64,000 nt of DNA from Acridotheres tristis (GCA_037013685.1 CM072886.1:85442922-85506921), one strand, 5' to 3'; positions 1-13,606 are shown, counted from the first letter of the stretch. Program-made: numbers and translations. The notes: a model not told the origin generated them from the sequence alone.

Positions 1-3000
1 TTACCAAGTAATTAAATCAAGGGCAGATTTGCTGAGCATACACTCAAGGACTTTCTACATATAATCAACTGTGTATAACTTTTAATAGTTTTGTTGGGTT
101 TGTGATTGTTTGAGTTTTTAAAAAATAAGTAATTTATTACCTCCATTTCTTTGGGTAAATAGGGATAATTTACTCCTGTAAATGGACTCATGTTTTTTTC
201 TAGGAGGAGACTACTGTACTATGTTTTCTCAGTTTATTACAGTCTTGATTGAAAATGCTGGCCTCTCAAAAATCATATATATTACAGAATCTGTGGGAAT
301 GCTATTTACAAGAGGATAGTGCCTCCAGCCCACTTTCATTGTCTGAGTAACCACCCGTGACAAAGAAGGAGGAAACAGTAGTATTAAAGACAAGGCCAAG
401 TCTTGTGGTCCATTCAATAACAGTTACATTTTATGGTGATCTGTTCCTTGACTTAAAAAATACAAAATAAATGACACGGGACTGGAAAGAGGTATAACAA
501 AGTAAGGGTGCTTTTGCAACAATGTATATCCCTAAGACAACTGATACAAATGCTCTTCAGTGGGCATCAGCCCATTTAGTTAAGAATTATTTACACACCT
601 CAAAGCCATATCTATCATCAGTGCATCTTAACAACAACTAAATTATTCAGCCAGATTTTCCAAATAAAAAAATTAGGCTTAACTCACTACCTATGAAAAC
701 CAGGTCCTGCTTTCACCTTCTGCAGACGAAATGCTTCATCTTTTCTACATTCCCAAAAATAAACTAGATGCCTGCCTATTAATAAAAAATTCAGCTCTTC
801 TGTTTTGCTGGAAAATCCCAAGAGGTACTGACCACAATACAAAATTCTGGGCATTACTAAATCAACAGCCAAAGTAAAAGACAAACTTAATTTTGAGCAG
901 TGTGTGCAGGTCACCATTTTCTCCTTATTTGCAGTTATTCCCTCACAAAATTTTCCTGACATAATCATGTAAGTTCTATAGAAAGTACATGTGAAAGCCA
1001 AAAACAATATGATGAAACTTCACATCATTTGGAAAAATAAAAGCCAAAAAAGATTCTATCCATAGCAATTAAACCATAAATATAGAACAAGCATGAAAGC
1101 CTTAGATGATTAAACCTTACAGCTTATGGTATAAAAACACCTCCAAGTTGAGATACAAAGAATAAAAGACTTGTTGCAGCATAGCCTTCCTCAGAACAAG
1201 AATAAAGGTTAATATCCATGTTGAAAGTTGGTGCATGTGTGTAGGTACACCCACCTTCCAAAGCAGTAGCTGCAAATTTTCAAACCACTGCTCTTTAAGA
1301 AGGGCAGTAATGTCATTATAATAGAGACTCTTCACACCAAGATAAAAATCAACATTAATAAAATTAAAGATTTGGCTTTCTTAGATTTGTTTCACACCTA
1401 TGATATTTTCAAGTGCAGCAAAATTATTTATCTGCCATGTTAGTAACCAATAGGTCTAGCAAAGCATTCTAAGAATGTTATCAAAAATTGCATTAATACG
1501 GCTTAAATAATTCTAATTATTGTCTTAGGTTTTCCAGAAAAAAAAACAAACAAAAAAACAAACCAAAACCTATAGGCAGAAAATCTTCACAGAAAATTAG
1601 TCCATAAAAACAAAAAACAGAGGCATTTTGAAGTTATACTACAAAGAGGCATAACACATACTGCCAGTCCATAATTTACCAGAACCAGTACAGAACAGAG
1701 AAAAGAGAAAACATCCTTCCATAGTAAAATACAATGATACCTCTTCTTCATTTAATAGCCCTTAATGCTGGAGTTTACCCACAAATAAGCCTTCAGGGTA
1801 GACCACATACAGTATGACACCTTTATTTGTTTATTTAGAATGTACTTCAAAGCATTTTAGTTTCAATGAAGGTAGGTACAAGGGAAAAAGGCCCGTTCTA
1901 AAAACAAAAACCAAACCACAAGTAATTGTGAATAATCTTTCCTCTTCTAACGGGCACACAAGTGGAATCTAGCTTTTTATTTCACTTTTAAAAGCCAGTA
2001 AGTAAATAAACTAGATCTGTTCCTACGTCTAGAAATTAAGTATCTACCTATCTACAGTAGTCATTGTCTCTTAGAAGAGAATCTAATATATGCAGTTGAA
2101 TAAATTTTTAAAAATCCCTACACCACTACAAGAGGTTAGATGCTTAATTAGTGCATAAAATTGAGTTAATAAGTGATTTGTAAACCTTCCCTCACTTCAT
2201 TTAGCTTTTCATTATAACACAACCCTGGTAAATCCATATTGCAAAGTGTTTTCATGGGAAATCCAGCTATTTTAGACTCTGGATTCAGACCACACATGAA
2301 TGTCAAAGACAGACTGGAAGAGATGGCTGGGAGAGGAAATATGCCTTTCATTCTCCAGGTAATGCAAGCAGTGTGAGCAGCAGCAGTATCTGCTGCAGAA
2401 AAGCCATGCGCCACAATAAGCCACCCATCCTTATTTCCGTTCTTCTGCCTGGGACCTACGTACACTCATGCAGCTGCACTGGGGACAACATTCTGTTCTG
2501 GCCATCTCACAGTGGCACTAAGCACTAAGTGACCCAATTATCCTTTAAAAGAGGGGGATATCCACATCAACCATTTGTTCTGTATATACATATTACATAG
2601 ATTTTTACCCAAAGAGTCTTAAAGCATGCACAGCTTCAGGCATCCCAACAGTTCTCGCTGTTAAGACTGAAGAAGCAGAACAGGCTGCCATCACAGGGTA
2701 ATAGAGATTATTTGACCAAAATAACCATACTCTTTACATAGTAATAGCCTTTACATGGGAGACTGGGGGTTAGAAGGATTATCCCAGCCTTTCAGCAACA
2801 TGTTCAGCAGCAAAGACTGCTTATCTGAAAACTTAATCTTGAAATGAGATAACCTAAAGGTAAGTAAATTCTAGAAGAGTTTATTGGTGGAAAAGCAATA
2901 CTGACCATCAATTGCAGTGCTGTTCCGATCTTGTGTTTTTAGCATCCTTTATTCCAATTTCTGATGTAAATATTTTGGTCACGTTTGCAAAGGACCTAAC

Positions 3001-6000
3001 CAGATTGTATGAGTAACACCTCAAACTTCAAGGGTATAAATCTGGTGTTGCCAACTTCACAAATGTTCTTTTACATACATACAATAACACCATGCAGGTA
3101 AGACATTGTAAGATCCAATGTGTTATTTCAAAGAGAATGAAGTATTATTGCTAGACCTGAGACACAGGATTAGTACAAGTACGGAGACAGTATCTACTGC
3201 ATGCAGAATGAGAGCAGAAAAACTAGTGGGAAAAAAAACCCAAGAGACCTGCTCCATACACTGCTAAAATACTGTGAAATAGAGATGAGAACAAGACACA
3301 AAATGCTTTCACATTTTTTGCAGTTTTCAGTGCTCATGTCAGAGATCCTTATGATGTTTCATTTTAAAAATCATTTATAAAATACCATCTTGAGCCCATG
3401 AGTTGAGGGCAGTAAACAGCATGCTGCTTCACTTCCTGCACCCTGACAATCTAAGCGTTCAGGAACTCTATGGCTTCCTCTATTGCCTGCCTCAGCTTTA
3501 AGCAGACCACAGAACAAAAGACCATCTCACAAAAAGTGCTATCACTACTCTATTTTCCAAATAAAGCCTTTGGGAGGTAACTAACAATGTTGCATGGACT
3601 TAAAATAAAAACTGCAGAATAAAACCCAAAGTTTACCTTCCCCAGCTTGGTAGTGTCTTACACTAACAACACTGAGGAGTGGAAGTGAACACTGTGTCAA
3701 AGTGAAAGCCGAGCACTGTAGTGCCCTGCTATCAACATTTCCCATAAATATATGGGTTTATATAGAATAGATAATTTATGCCTTCAAATTTTCAAAACCA
3801 ACTAACTAAGCATTCACCACTGAAATTTATGAAGACAAGCAACTAAAATACTCTGAAATCTTAGTTATGAAATTAATCACCATACCAAAACTGAAATACA
3901 AAAAAGACCTCATATTCTATTAGCAATAAACTGCATCACGAAACTTTTGTATGACACATAATATAAAACAAGAACCATCATGTCAATTCTCCTGCCAAGA
4001 AAAGCTGTAATATTTAAGCAGAATTGTAATCATCCACATGACAGATTCAGGAAGGGATGTAGAAAAATAACCAAAGCTCTAAGGATTAAAGCATATTTCC
4101 AAAACATGCTTTTAAAGGGAAATTCAGCTTTTTTACTATGTTTGATTAGTATCATACTATGGATAGTCTAGAAACTATCTGTTCTACATCTACTGGTTTT
4201 AAAAACACCTTAAAGTAAAACAGGGATTATTCACACAAATCCCACACTACCCACTACGCTTGCAGGTTAATATAAATCTCTACCTCCTATACAGTAACAT
4301 AAATAAATACATAATATATGTCACTTTTGAGAATGTTGCTGAGAGTGTCAGAAAAGCATTGAGTCCCCGTATAATGCTCCCTATGTGAGACATCCTCTTT
4401 TCTGATAGCAGCTTCGAACTGTTATCGTCCACCTGAGTTAAAAGACTACTGATCTACATTGAAACATTTCATTTGCCAATGCAGCATGACAATGGCCTAC
4501 CAAAAAAAAAAAAATTCACAAATTGCAGATAATGCCTCTTATGAGTATAAGCATGGTAAAAAAAACCTCAAACACTAGCTTTTTAAAACAATCCACTCCT
4601 CATATCTCAAATGCATGTCTAAAGTAATTTTTTGCCTGTAGATATTAACCAGACAAATAAAAGAGAGCTTTTATAATTGTTGCCTCAAATTAACACAGTA
4701 CATTTTGCATATCAAAGCTACAGTTATCAAATATTTCACTCTTTTCAACAGGACTGATGCCATTGTACCTCATATTTCATCTTCTTTCTTTAAAGCAAAA
4801 GAAATTTAAGCTGTTTCTTAAGGAGGAGGAAAATAGCAGACTGTAGACAGAAGAGAGTATAGACTCAACACAAGGCTGTGAATCTAATGTTCACATTTTA
4901 TTTCGGACATTGTCACTATTGACATTTTGTGAACTGGTCACTTTCCTCCTCCCCAAATTGAACACAGATCATGACAGAAATAATTGCCAAAGCCTACTTT
5001 TCAAGACTTTGGAAAAGCAGGGTGGGTACACTCAAGAACTTGTTCTTCTACAGAAGGACTGAATGGCCCAATGCTGCTGGCAGGGGTGACTGCTATTTGT
5101 TGCCAAGGGGGAAAGAAGGAAAGAGAACATCTTAATCATGGCTGTGAGAGTATTAATGAGTACTGATGCCATGGAAAGCTAACTCAGATTTCAAAGAAAA
5201 CAGAAATTCCACACAAAATTCAGCGCTGGACTGTTGAGAAATAGCCCGAAATTAGAGATGGCTGAAGTTTCCTTTGTGCATGGGTACAGCTGAGTAGCAG
5301 ATCAAGGCCTGCCACTGTTACCTGTTGTTTTCCACTGTGGGCAATACTCAATCTGCTTCTAAACACAACAGAGGACTGTGTACCATTCAAGCTTGGGAAG
5401 AAAAAGTCTCATCACTGGCAATAAAAAAAATCCTAATCCATATGTTTTGCAAGAAAACATTTCAGATCTCAGAAAAAAAAAAATCTATCTTGTAAATTGT
5501 GTTAATGAACAAAAAACTCTTCAGAATTACTATGATTTATCTTTCTGAACTCAGCTATTTCTTTTAGAAGTTTAAGCTTAAAACTTCACAGAATTGTTTT
5601 CTATGCACTCTTGTTTCATGTATTTTATAATCCACATCCTGCCACAAGCTTTTGAAATATATTCCATTAAGCATGACATAAAATTTCTGTTATAAAACCT
5701 ATGGCTTCAAAAGGTCCCCAAAGGGATTTGAACACAGCGCGGACAATACAGCTAACCACAGAACACTATTGAAGAAGATAAAATGGTAAATTAATCAAAT
5801 CACAATAATCCTTCCTTTAAAGAAAAAGGAAGGACACAACAGCAATCTGGAAATTGAAAGTTACGTTATGAAGGGAACTTCAAGCTGTAAGGATAGAAAA
5901 AAGTGTTTATTTTAGAGGCTATAATTCTATAATGCAATTTATACTCCAGGACTGTTCAAAATGATGCAAGTTCAGGAGATACTCAAGTCTCACAAAACTA

Positions 6001-6206
6001 GTTGAAGGAATTACACAAAGTTCCACTTCATGATCTTCAGGAAAGAATTTGAAAATGTGATGTGAAAGTCTTGCATCTCAGAATCAAAACGTAAAAAACA
6101 TGATAAAATTGAAATACCTCCTGACACTTAGATCATAATTACTTGTTTTTACATATTCAGATTAACAAAACTGAAGACATCCATGAAAGAAGTTTACTTG
6201 CCCTGT
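1..6206. other. AT-rich unique DNA, probably intronic; no gene recognised
   Basis: This stretch has no recognisable gene or transposon. Open frames are short, and none resembles a known family. The + strand is visibly richer in A and C than in T and G; one line near 3.8 kb counts A25, T15, C15 and G5 by eye. A-rich simple tracts occur near 1536-1568, 4501-4513 and 5471-5482. Consensus-like + strand donors at 2859/2860 and 3097/3098 have no convincing partner acceptors. A possible minus-strand exon near 691-856 is discussed under findings. I infer intron of a minus-strand gene. Confidence 0.5.
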
Positions 6207-6535
6207 GAGGGGACTAAGGGAGAAGAACACTTCCAGAAAATTTACAACTTTTTACATGGGCATGTAGTGATAGGAAAAGGGGTAATGACTTAAGCTAAAA
6301 GAGGAGAAATTTAGTTTAGATATTAGGCAGAAAATCTTTACTATGAGGATAGTGAGGCAGTAGAATGGGTTGCCCCACAGAAGCTCTGGATGCCCCATCC
6401 CTGTAAGTGTTCAAGATCACACAGCATAGTGCTTTGAGCAGCATAGTCTAGTGAAGATATTTCTGCTCATAGCAGTGAGTCTGGAACTAGGTGATCTTTA
6501 AGGCCCCTCCCAACCCAACCCATTATGTGATGATT
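6207..6535 (+). mobile_element. CR1 LINE 3' fragment
   Basis: This is a 5'-truncated, diverged copy of the avian CR1 retrotransposon. It includes the block around GGCATGTAGTGATAGGA, the block TTTAGATATTAGGCAGAAAA, the GATGCCCCATCCCTG stretch and the closing GATCTTTAAGGCCCCTCCCAAC, ending in degraded terminal octamers near 6521-6535. It carries only the 3' tail and 3'UTR, with no reverse transcriptase coding. Substitutions and small indels show that it is old. It lies antisense to the gene inferred to run leftward from the 26-kb island. Confidence 0.9.
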
Positions 6536-9500
6536 TGTAGGTCAAGAAGAAAAAGCAAACACACACTGTGGAAATCCAATCTAGGAACATCTGCATTTTG
6601 TAAACAATTGCCAGAGATGAACAGCTTACTGCCATTCTTTCTTCTCTTCCTCCCCTATTTATGACTAACAGAAACATTTGTATTTTAAGCTTACCAAAGC
6701 ACACCTCTTTCCTCCCTTTTCAGTTTGTTCAACAGACTTCAAAACATTTAGTATCAAAAGAATTTGTTATCAATAAGATCAAACTGCTCTCCAGGACCTA
6801 TAGTAGCACTGATTGTAGCTCTGTAGCTTTTGCACAAGTCTTCCTCCTCCTGCACAAAGAGAATAGGCTAATAAAAAAAGGCAACAATGCTACCCAAACT
6901 GGATAGATATTTTTCCAATTTCTGCACATGCTTGGACGTCCCCACTTTAAAAGAAGAAAGTAATTCCTCCACAGAGTGAAGGAAAAAAATAGAGTAAACA
7001 TACTACAGAACATGTCCTAGCTTGCAAACCATTTGTGCTTTCTGGTTTTCCATCAGTATTTAAGCAATCTATGTTTCAAACCAGCAAAATAAACATTTAC
7101 ATCTTCACATCCCTGTTAGGCAATTTTTTCACCACCCTACAAGATATACACACACCCTCTGACCATGCTGCACCACACCAGAAGGAGACCACTCCAAAAA
7201 GCATTAACTTTAAATAAATGCTCCTGTATCTTCCCTCCACTGCAAACCCAGTGGCAGCTATTTCCCGGTCATTTTCTTCCTTCCAACACATTAATTAATT
7301 TAAGCCCCCAAAGAGCCAAAAAGCAACCTCCCAGTCAGGATTCAACAACTTTGGAGCCAAGTTCTGGCTGGACAGCCATGTCCCTGGCAGCACAGATACC
7401 TCCCTAGACCAGAGAAGGCAGAGCTGGTGTGAGTATATTGGGCCAGATTTTAGACAAACACCTGCGAAACCTTCTGCCATAAGGCCACCAAAGTAAAGTG
7501 AGTATGAGCCATGCAAACCAAACTGGAGTTTGGGGGAGTAAAATGGAATGGATTATAGCGAGATATCGTAAAGTCTGATAATGAACTGCTTGCTCTTAAA
7601 TGAAGTACTACTTTGGTTTTGTTGGGAAACAGGGCAGGGGGTTATTTTAGGTTTCTTGGTGTTTTGTTGTTTCTTCTCCAACTCTCCTAACTGACATATA
7701 GCACTTGCGCAAATAATTCAAGCCCACTTAGCTTGTTTTTGTTCATTTTTAACACAGTGATCCAGCAAAAAGGCATTTATAAAAAAGTCTCTTGCTATCT
7801 TAAGTAATGCAAGTCTCCTCAACCTTGTATTTAAGAGGTTGTTAAAACTCCCATGCACAGCCAAGATCAAATAACTTACAGAATTAAACCACTCATTTTT
7901 GAGAATGCATCCCTGTGTATCAACTGCTGCTGTTTTTCAGAGTTTATAAGTCAGTGGCTAGTTTGGTTTTTAAGATTCAAATCGTTTGGTGCACAAGACA
8001 ATGCCCAGCATTTTCAAACACACACACACCAGATAAACTTTTGCCAAGTAAATCTGACATTCCCCGAGCATTTCTATTTCAGATTTGTATTCCTGGCTGG
8101 CAGGTAGAATATTTATCTACTTCCCACAAAGCAATCTTAGCATGCTGTGGCAACCGATTACAGAGGAATGCAGGCGCTAGGCCAGCATTGCTGGTTTATA
8201 CTGAAACAGGAGCAAAAAAGGGAGAGCTCTGCTTACAGTGTTGAGATCCGGTATCTCTCCCAGTTTCCTCACTGCCCAGCACTTTTGCAAGGCAGAGGTA
8301 ATGGGCTCCCCACAGGCAAATTCCTCAAAACCTAATGTAGAAGGGCTGGGAGAGGTAGAGGGGGTTGACTACAGTGTTTCATCACGTTCTGTGAGCTATA
8401 ATCACAGAACAGCTGGAATGAAAAACAGGACAGAAGTCCACTACTACTACTGTTTTTTCGCCTTCATGTTTCTTTCATGACCCAGCAGTACACCAGAAGT
8501 GCGTTTTAAAGAAAAGGCATCAAAACAAGGAGTACTTGAAAACACAGTACTGTTCTAGTTTTGCTTAAGACTAGTCAATTGACCGAAAGTATGCAATACA
8601 GCAAATCAATGACAAAATAGCCTTTTTTCCAGGAAATAACTGATCATCATGAGAGCTTGAAAGGAAAAATTAATTTGAACTGGGTTCTTCAATGTCATCA
8701 AGCTTATTTTACCTTAGCAACTTAATAAAATAGATTAACAACTTTATTTTGAAAGCTATTAGCTAAACCTTTACATAGATCTCTAATATTTAAGCTTATG
8801 CTGTAATCAGTAACAAAGGTAATGACCCCTATTCCACATTGTCTACCCTAAATTACACCTAAATAAAAACACTCGACTTAGTCTATTTAATCTTAATTGC
8901 TTTCCTAGTGCAAAATGCACCTTGTCATGACCAAGTCAGTAGTCTGCTTGCCCACAAGAGCTTTCTGAATGTGCCATCAATATTTACATATGGTGAATGC
9001 TCTCAACTGCTACTGATCTTTGGAATCAAAGTACAAATTCTGACCTACACCACATACACTTTCCTACTATTAATAAAACCTAGTATTTCACCCAAGCAAG
9101 TTTGTCCCTTGCAAAAATGGGGTGGGGATTCAGCTTCAGCATGCACTGCAAATTAACTGCTAAATCTAGCCAAAACTTGCAAGGTATGTAACCTTCAACC
9201 GGGTTAAATTCGTGCAGTAGAATGGAGTCCCCCTCCTGAAGCAATACGAGAAGAATAGAAATTCTTTCAAAGTAAAGGCAATTCGCAAGACCAAAAAGAA
9301 CAATTGGTGGGACGGTTTTGCTGGGGACTGAATGCAATGACAAGCTGGCTGCCTACCCTGAGCCAGCAAACACAAAGCAGCCAAAGTGAATCGCAGCAGC
9401 ATGATTGGAAGGGAGGTCTAAGACAACTACATAGCAGAGCTCTGGCTGGGAAACACTTCAAAATCTTGAGGAAAAATCAAAAAGGGAATGCCTCCTGGTT

Positions 9501-10712
9501 TATTTCTTATCACATTCTTGAAGAAAGTGCTCCCCTTTCCATAAATTTTAAAAGCATTATATCAGATGATGTTCAAACGTAAAAATAAATCAGAACTGAT
9601 AAGACTAACTGAATCAGGATCTAGCGCAGGCTCTGAAGAATATTGGGGGTTTCAAGTAGAATAAGCAGAAGACCAGGCATACAAACAAGTACTGGATGAA
9701 TAAAAGCATAATGGGATGAAACAAAGCAGATGGTAACACGGATATGACAACCATGCAGAGACTAGAAGAAGAAATTAGGTAAGATAGTGAAGGGGATTTA
9801 CCTGGCATTTTGAAAGAAATGAATGAGGTTTGCTCCTGAAGAACTAGATCAGTGCCAGGCAAAAAAAGAAAAAAATGCATTTAGGATTTGTATGAATTCC
9901 TACTACCACCATAAAAAAAAAAAAAAAAATTAAAAAGGGATAGGGGTTAAACCATTAATTATTGTGAAATAAAATATGGTGTTTGGGGCAATTTTTTTGG
10001 TTTGGGGTTTTCTTGAGCAGTCATGGTTGCTTGTTTTTTTAAATGTTCATTGAAGTTTTAATATCTTTTGTGGGTTTCCCTTCATAAATGCTAGATATTA
10101 TGATTTCATGCTGAGTCTGAAGTGCTTCCTTGGCAGCACTTCTTTTTAGTCCCAGCCAGTCTCAAGAAATGTTATCCGCAGTTGGGTGAGGAGTCAGATG
10201 CATCTCATTCAACTATCTGGCATTCTCTTACTACTGAATTTGTCACCTTTTTCTCCAACATGACTCAAATTATTTGTGTACAGACAGCTAACAGTGACCA
10301 AATACACGCGTTAACTTCTGTGCCAGACATGCACTACTATACTTAAATACAGGTCTTAACATCTTGTTTTACAGATAAAGGTTTGACCTGCCACATGATG
10401 ATTTTGCCATCTATTCACTTATAATTCTTCAAGACCAACTCTTCAGCTCCACCTTATTAATATCTCCAGTAGGAAAGGGAAATGAAAACCTCAGAAGAAC
10501 AAGGATGACAACTCTTTCTAGTGGTATTATTACAACCATCATCACAGACTGTACTAATTACTTTCTTCTACCCCAAACTTTTAGTGTGCAACAATTTAGC
10601 AAACTATTACCTTCTTTCTCCAAGAATTTTTTGCTCAATGACCAATATTAAACCACGAAGGAAAAAACTGGCAACATTATCAAAGATGTACAAACTTGAG
10701 TACTGTACTGTA
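6536..10712. other. Unique AT-rich DNA with simple tracts
   Basis: No gene is recognised here. The 88- to 109-codon frames near 7.9-9.9 kb have no domain, no start context and no paired splice sites that I can support. Simple sequence includes a short CA run near 8020-8030 and an A tract of about 17 near 9913-9930. Confidence 0.5.
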
Positions 10713-10718
10713 CTAAGC
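10713..10718 (+). repeat. 5' target-site duplication of the solo LTR
   Basis: The hexamer CTAAGC lies immediately before the LTR's opening TG. It is repeated exactly after the terminal CA at 11105-11110. Confidence 0.85.
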
Positions 10719-11104
10719 TGTGGGACACATATTGAGAAAGTAAGAAAATTACAGCCTGAAAAATATTCCAGGCTGGAGCTTTTCAGCTCTGTTCTCAGCC
10801 GATAAGCTGGTCCAGCTCAAGGCTAGGGAGAATTTCTCCCAGGGTGATATCTTGGTCAAAATAAAAAGGAATTAATAACAAGATAGAACACCTGTTGTGG
10901 TGTGTGACCAGGCCCTGGGAATGGGGTGCCTTCTCTCTGAACCAATCACCTTTTCTCTACTCTTGGATTTGCAAGTCATGCTATAAAAACAAGTGTGCTT
11001 CTGAATAAACTTGTCTCTTTCTTCCTGTCATGAAAGACGACCATGTAGCTGTGCACCTTATTTCCGCCGCACTTAAAGGGTTAAAACCCCTTTCCACGGC
11101 TACA
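10719..11104 (+). mobile_element. Solo LTR of an endogenous retrovirus (ERVK-like by duplication length)
   Basis: A 386-bp element begins TGTGGGAC and ends GGCTACA, so it has the canonical TG...CA termini. It is flanked by perfect 6-bp direct repeats, CTAAGC. The inside is organised like an LTR: a CCAATCACC box near 10942, a TATA box (TATAAAAA, 10982-10989), a poly(A) signal (AATAAA, 11004-11009) and a GT/CT-rich stretch after it. No internal retroviral sequence lies beside it, so it is a solo LTR left by recombination between two LTRs. Six-bp duplications are typical of class II (ERVK-like) elements. The exact duplication and intact signals suggest a fairly recent insertion. It is antisense to the inferred leftward gene. 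Confidence 0.85.
10982..10989 (+). promoter_or_regulatory. TATA box inside the solo LTR
   Basis: TATAAAAA lies 15 bases upstream of the LTR's AATAAA signal, the expected U3/R arrangement of a short retroviral LTR. It could drive antisense or cryptic transcription toward higher coordinates. Confidence 0.6.
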
Positions 11105-11110
11105 CTAAGC
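11105..11110 (+). repeat. 3' target-site duplication of the solo LTR
   Basis: CTAAGC repeats the hexamer at 10713-10718 exactly and directly follows the LTR's terminal CA. Confidence 0.85.
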
Positions 11111-11499
11111 CTGTAAGAAAGAAATGTACATTCTTTCCTGTAGGTGGAATCAGAGGAATCATACTGTAATTTGCTTCAGAAAAAAAATCCAAAACTATTT
11201 TGATCAATTAATCAAACACTTGGAAAGCAAAAAGAGCAGAATATCAGTGTAGTTGAAGTAAAATTAAATCCTTTTGAAGCTGTAGCACTTTTTCCTAAAT
11301 TTAGAAGTTCAGCTACTACAAAGCGTTATCAAACCTAAGAAATTCAGTAGTACAACTCCCATTACAGATGCAGTAAAGAAAGGATTTAAAAATTCAAAAA
11401 TACAGATTTCAGATGGCTAGTTTCCTCTGATTTTCAGCCATGCAAACCTCCAAAAGAGGCTTGAAAACTGAGCTTGGAAGAGAAGCCTGGCTGTGCTGG

Positions 11500-11790
11500 G
11501 CCCACTGCCACCCCCAAAAGCGTAGCTGCAGGGCCCCCAGCCCAGCACACCCTGCCCACTCTGCCGCGGTGACACCGTCAAACTGCCCCGCGCTGGGAAC
11601 ACCGAGGTCCGAGCTACTCATTAACCAGGGCCACGCAGGAGGCTCCCGAAGCCCGCCCGGAGACGGGGGTGTTTCCAGAGCACCTGCGAGCTGAGCTAAC
11701 ACAGCGGGCTCGCCGCCCTCTCGCCCGGAACAAGCCGCAGGCAAAGCCTGTGCGCTGCCTCCTCGGGAGCGTGGGCTCAGCGCTGACAGC
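11500..11790. promoter_or_regulatory. Small orphan CpG island
   Basis: About 290 bp of GC-rich sequence with many CpG dinucleotides sits in otherwise AT-rich, CpG-poor DNA. Frames are open on both strands (84 codons on +, about 111 on minus), as expected from GC content, and the minus frame has no ATG start. A minus-strand donor-like CAG|GTGCTC lies at 11684/11683. It could be an alternative promoter or first exon of the leftward gene, an intragenic enhancer, or the start of a noncoding RNA. No TATA box or recognised coding sequence is present. Confidence 0.55.
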
Positions 11791-13606
11791 AGGAGTTCAA
11801 AACCACCAACTCCTCTATCCTAGGAATAATCCGTTTGAAGACTTTCTCCACACTTCCCTGCCCTATCACGGGGAGCTGTCACCTAAATTAAAGTATTTGT
11901 AATTGTACAAACAGTAGTTAATCATAAATCTAGCTATCCAGAGAAAGGTGACAGCACACCAGTGCCTGGAGCAGCGCTGTTTGAACACAGTCTGCGACGG
12001 CTGCAATTACGCTAAGGAGTCGTGGAAGAATAAGAAACTTCTATATCAAATGTCTCAGGAGCAAGCACAATGCAAACACTTTGCTGTCCACTTCAAGAGC
12101 AGGTCCTAAAGTGGTTAGGTGCCAGGAAAACAATCTAAATGCACAATAAAGATATCAAATAATTTAAACAAGCAACAACGAAAATAATAAATCATTAGCA
12201 ACACCAGGTTAAAAAATTCAAGGTTTTCACTTAGAGAAATGCTGACCTTGTAACTGTTTTTCTCCCTGCTTGAAATACTTTTACTAGCTTAATGAAAAGA
12301 AAAAAAAATGAAAAAGGACTTGAGGAGTCATTATAAAACAGGCTTGTAAAGTATATCCATATATATGTTCTCTTCTTCTAATGCAAAGTTAAGCACCGGA
12401 AACAGTATATAAAACTTGCTAAATATACTCAAGCCAAATCATAACTAAACCAAGTAGTCCCTGCACCTAATTTTACATGCAAATCCATCACAGGTTAACA
12501 TAAAAGGTTTTGAATATTTAAGTATACTTTCCCATGAAGTAGCTTACAGGATTTTGTTTTCTCCAGTAAGAATTTTGTAAGTTCCACTCTGAAAGCCAGG
12601 TCTAAATTTTTAGGTCTTCTGCAGCACTGTACAGATTTCACATAGTATATGCACAGACATCCCCACAGATCTCAGGATTATTTCCTGAACCAGTAGACAG
12701 CAGAATTACCTTGGCAATTTTTGAAAGGCTAACTTGAAAGGTCATACAGGGAATGCCAATAGGTTACATTGACTTTGTAACAAATTCTACAATGAACTGC
12801 TGGGACAAAACCAAAAAGACTTACACCAGCAAGGCCAACCACTATAGCTGGCCAATTTGGAAAACAGACAAATTAATTAAATAAATAAATAAATAAATAA
12901 ATAAAATAAAAAACCCACCAAAAAAAAAACCCAAAAACCCAAACAAACAAAACAAACAAGCACAAAAAAACCCAAAAAACAAAAAACCAAAATCCACCAA
13001 CAAAAATACCCAAAAACCAACTACAAACAGGATATGTCTACATCAAAGTATTTTGAAACAAATACAGCTCCACCGTTTATAAGCTTGTCTTAACATGCTC
13101 AATTTGTTCTGCAACAAATGTATCAATATATATGTTATTTTCATATATATACATACACAACATGCCATCAGCCATAAAATCTTCATTCAGGTATTAATCA
13201 TTTACCTATAACCAATAATAAAGGCAGTGGGGACGTATTTGCTACTAATAGTCAAATGCTTTCTGATTAGGTTAGAAACCAAGTTTTTAAACACTACTCA
13301 AGCAGCATGGTGTGCATCAAGCAAACTCCTTACAGGATGAAACCTCACTAAGAGCTCTTTCTGCTCTCACATAAGTAAAAATAACTGAGTATCAGCATTA
13401 TAACTATATTTCTCTAATACAGAACAACAATGTAAATTATTTTATTAAGTTTATCATTGCGTACTGGCAACAGCATCGCACTGGTGGACTGACTTCCCAC
13501 ATTTATTTTCAACAGAAAAAAAATCCTTTATTTTAACAAGATCGGTATAATTTCCATTACACTACCACAAATACTTTTAAAAAGCACAGCTATGTATGAC
13601 CTACAT
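11791..13606. other. Unique AT-rich DNA with an A/C-rich low-complexity block
   Basis: No gene is recognised. Two lines near 12.4 kb count A45, T35, C27 and G13 by eye, a strong strand skew. An (AAAT)n microsatellite near 12874-12905 runs into A- and C-rich low-complexity sequence up to about 13020. Confidence 0.5.
12874..13020 (+). repeat. (AAAT)n microsatellite plus A/C-rich low complexity
   Basis: Roughly eight consecutive AAAT units are followed by about 110 bases made almost only of A and C, in ACCC/AAAC patterns. This kind of simple sequence recurs through the left part of the window, mostly with A on the + strand. Confidence 0.85.

Noticed and set aside
2851..3105. Two consensus + strand donors (2859/2860 and 3097/3098)
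   Set aside because: No paired acceptor or open frame. Isolated donor matches are expected by chance in 64 kb.
11409..11744. 111-codon minus-strand frame
   Set aside because: It has no ATG start and lies across the small CpG island.
12874..13020. CRISPR-like or tandem array
   Set aside because: The repetition is simple-sequence AAAT and A/C low complexity, with no spacer-repeat structure. Nothing else in the window resembles a CRISPR array.
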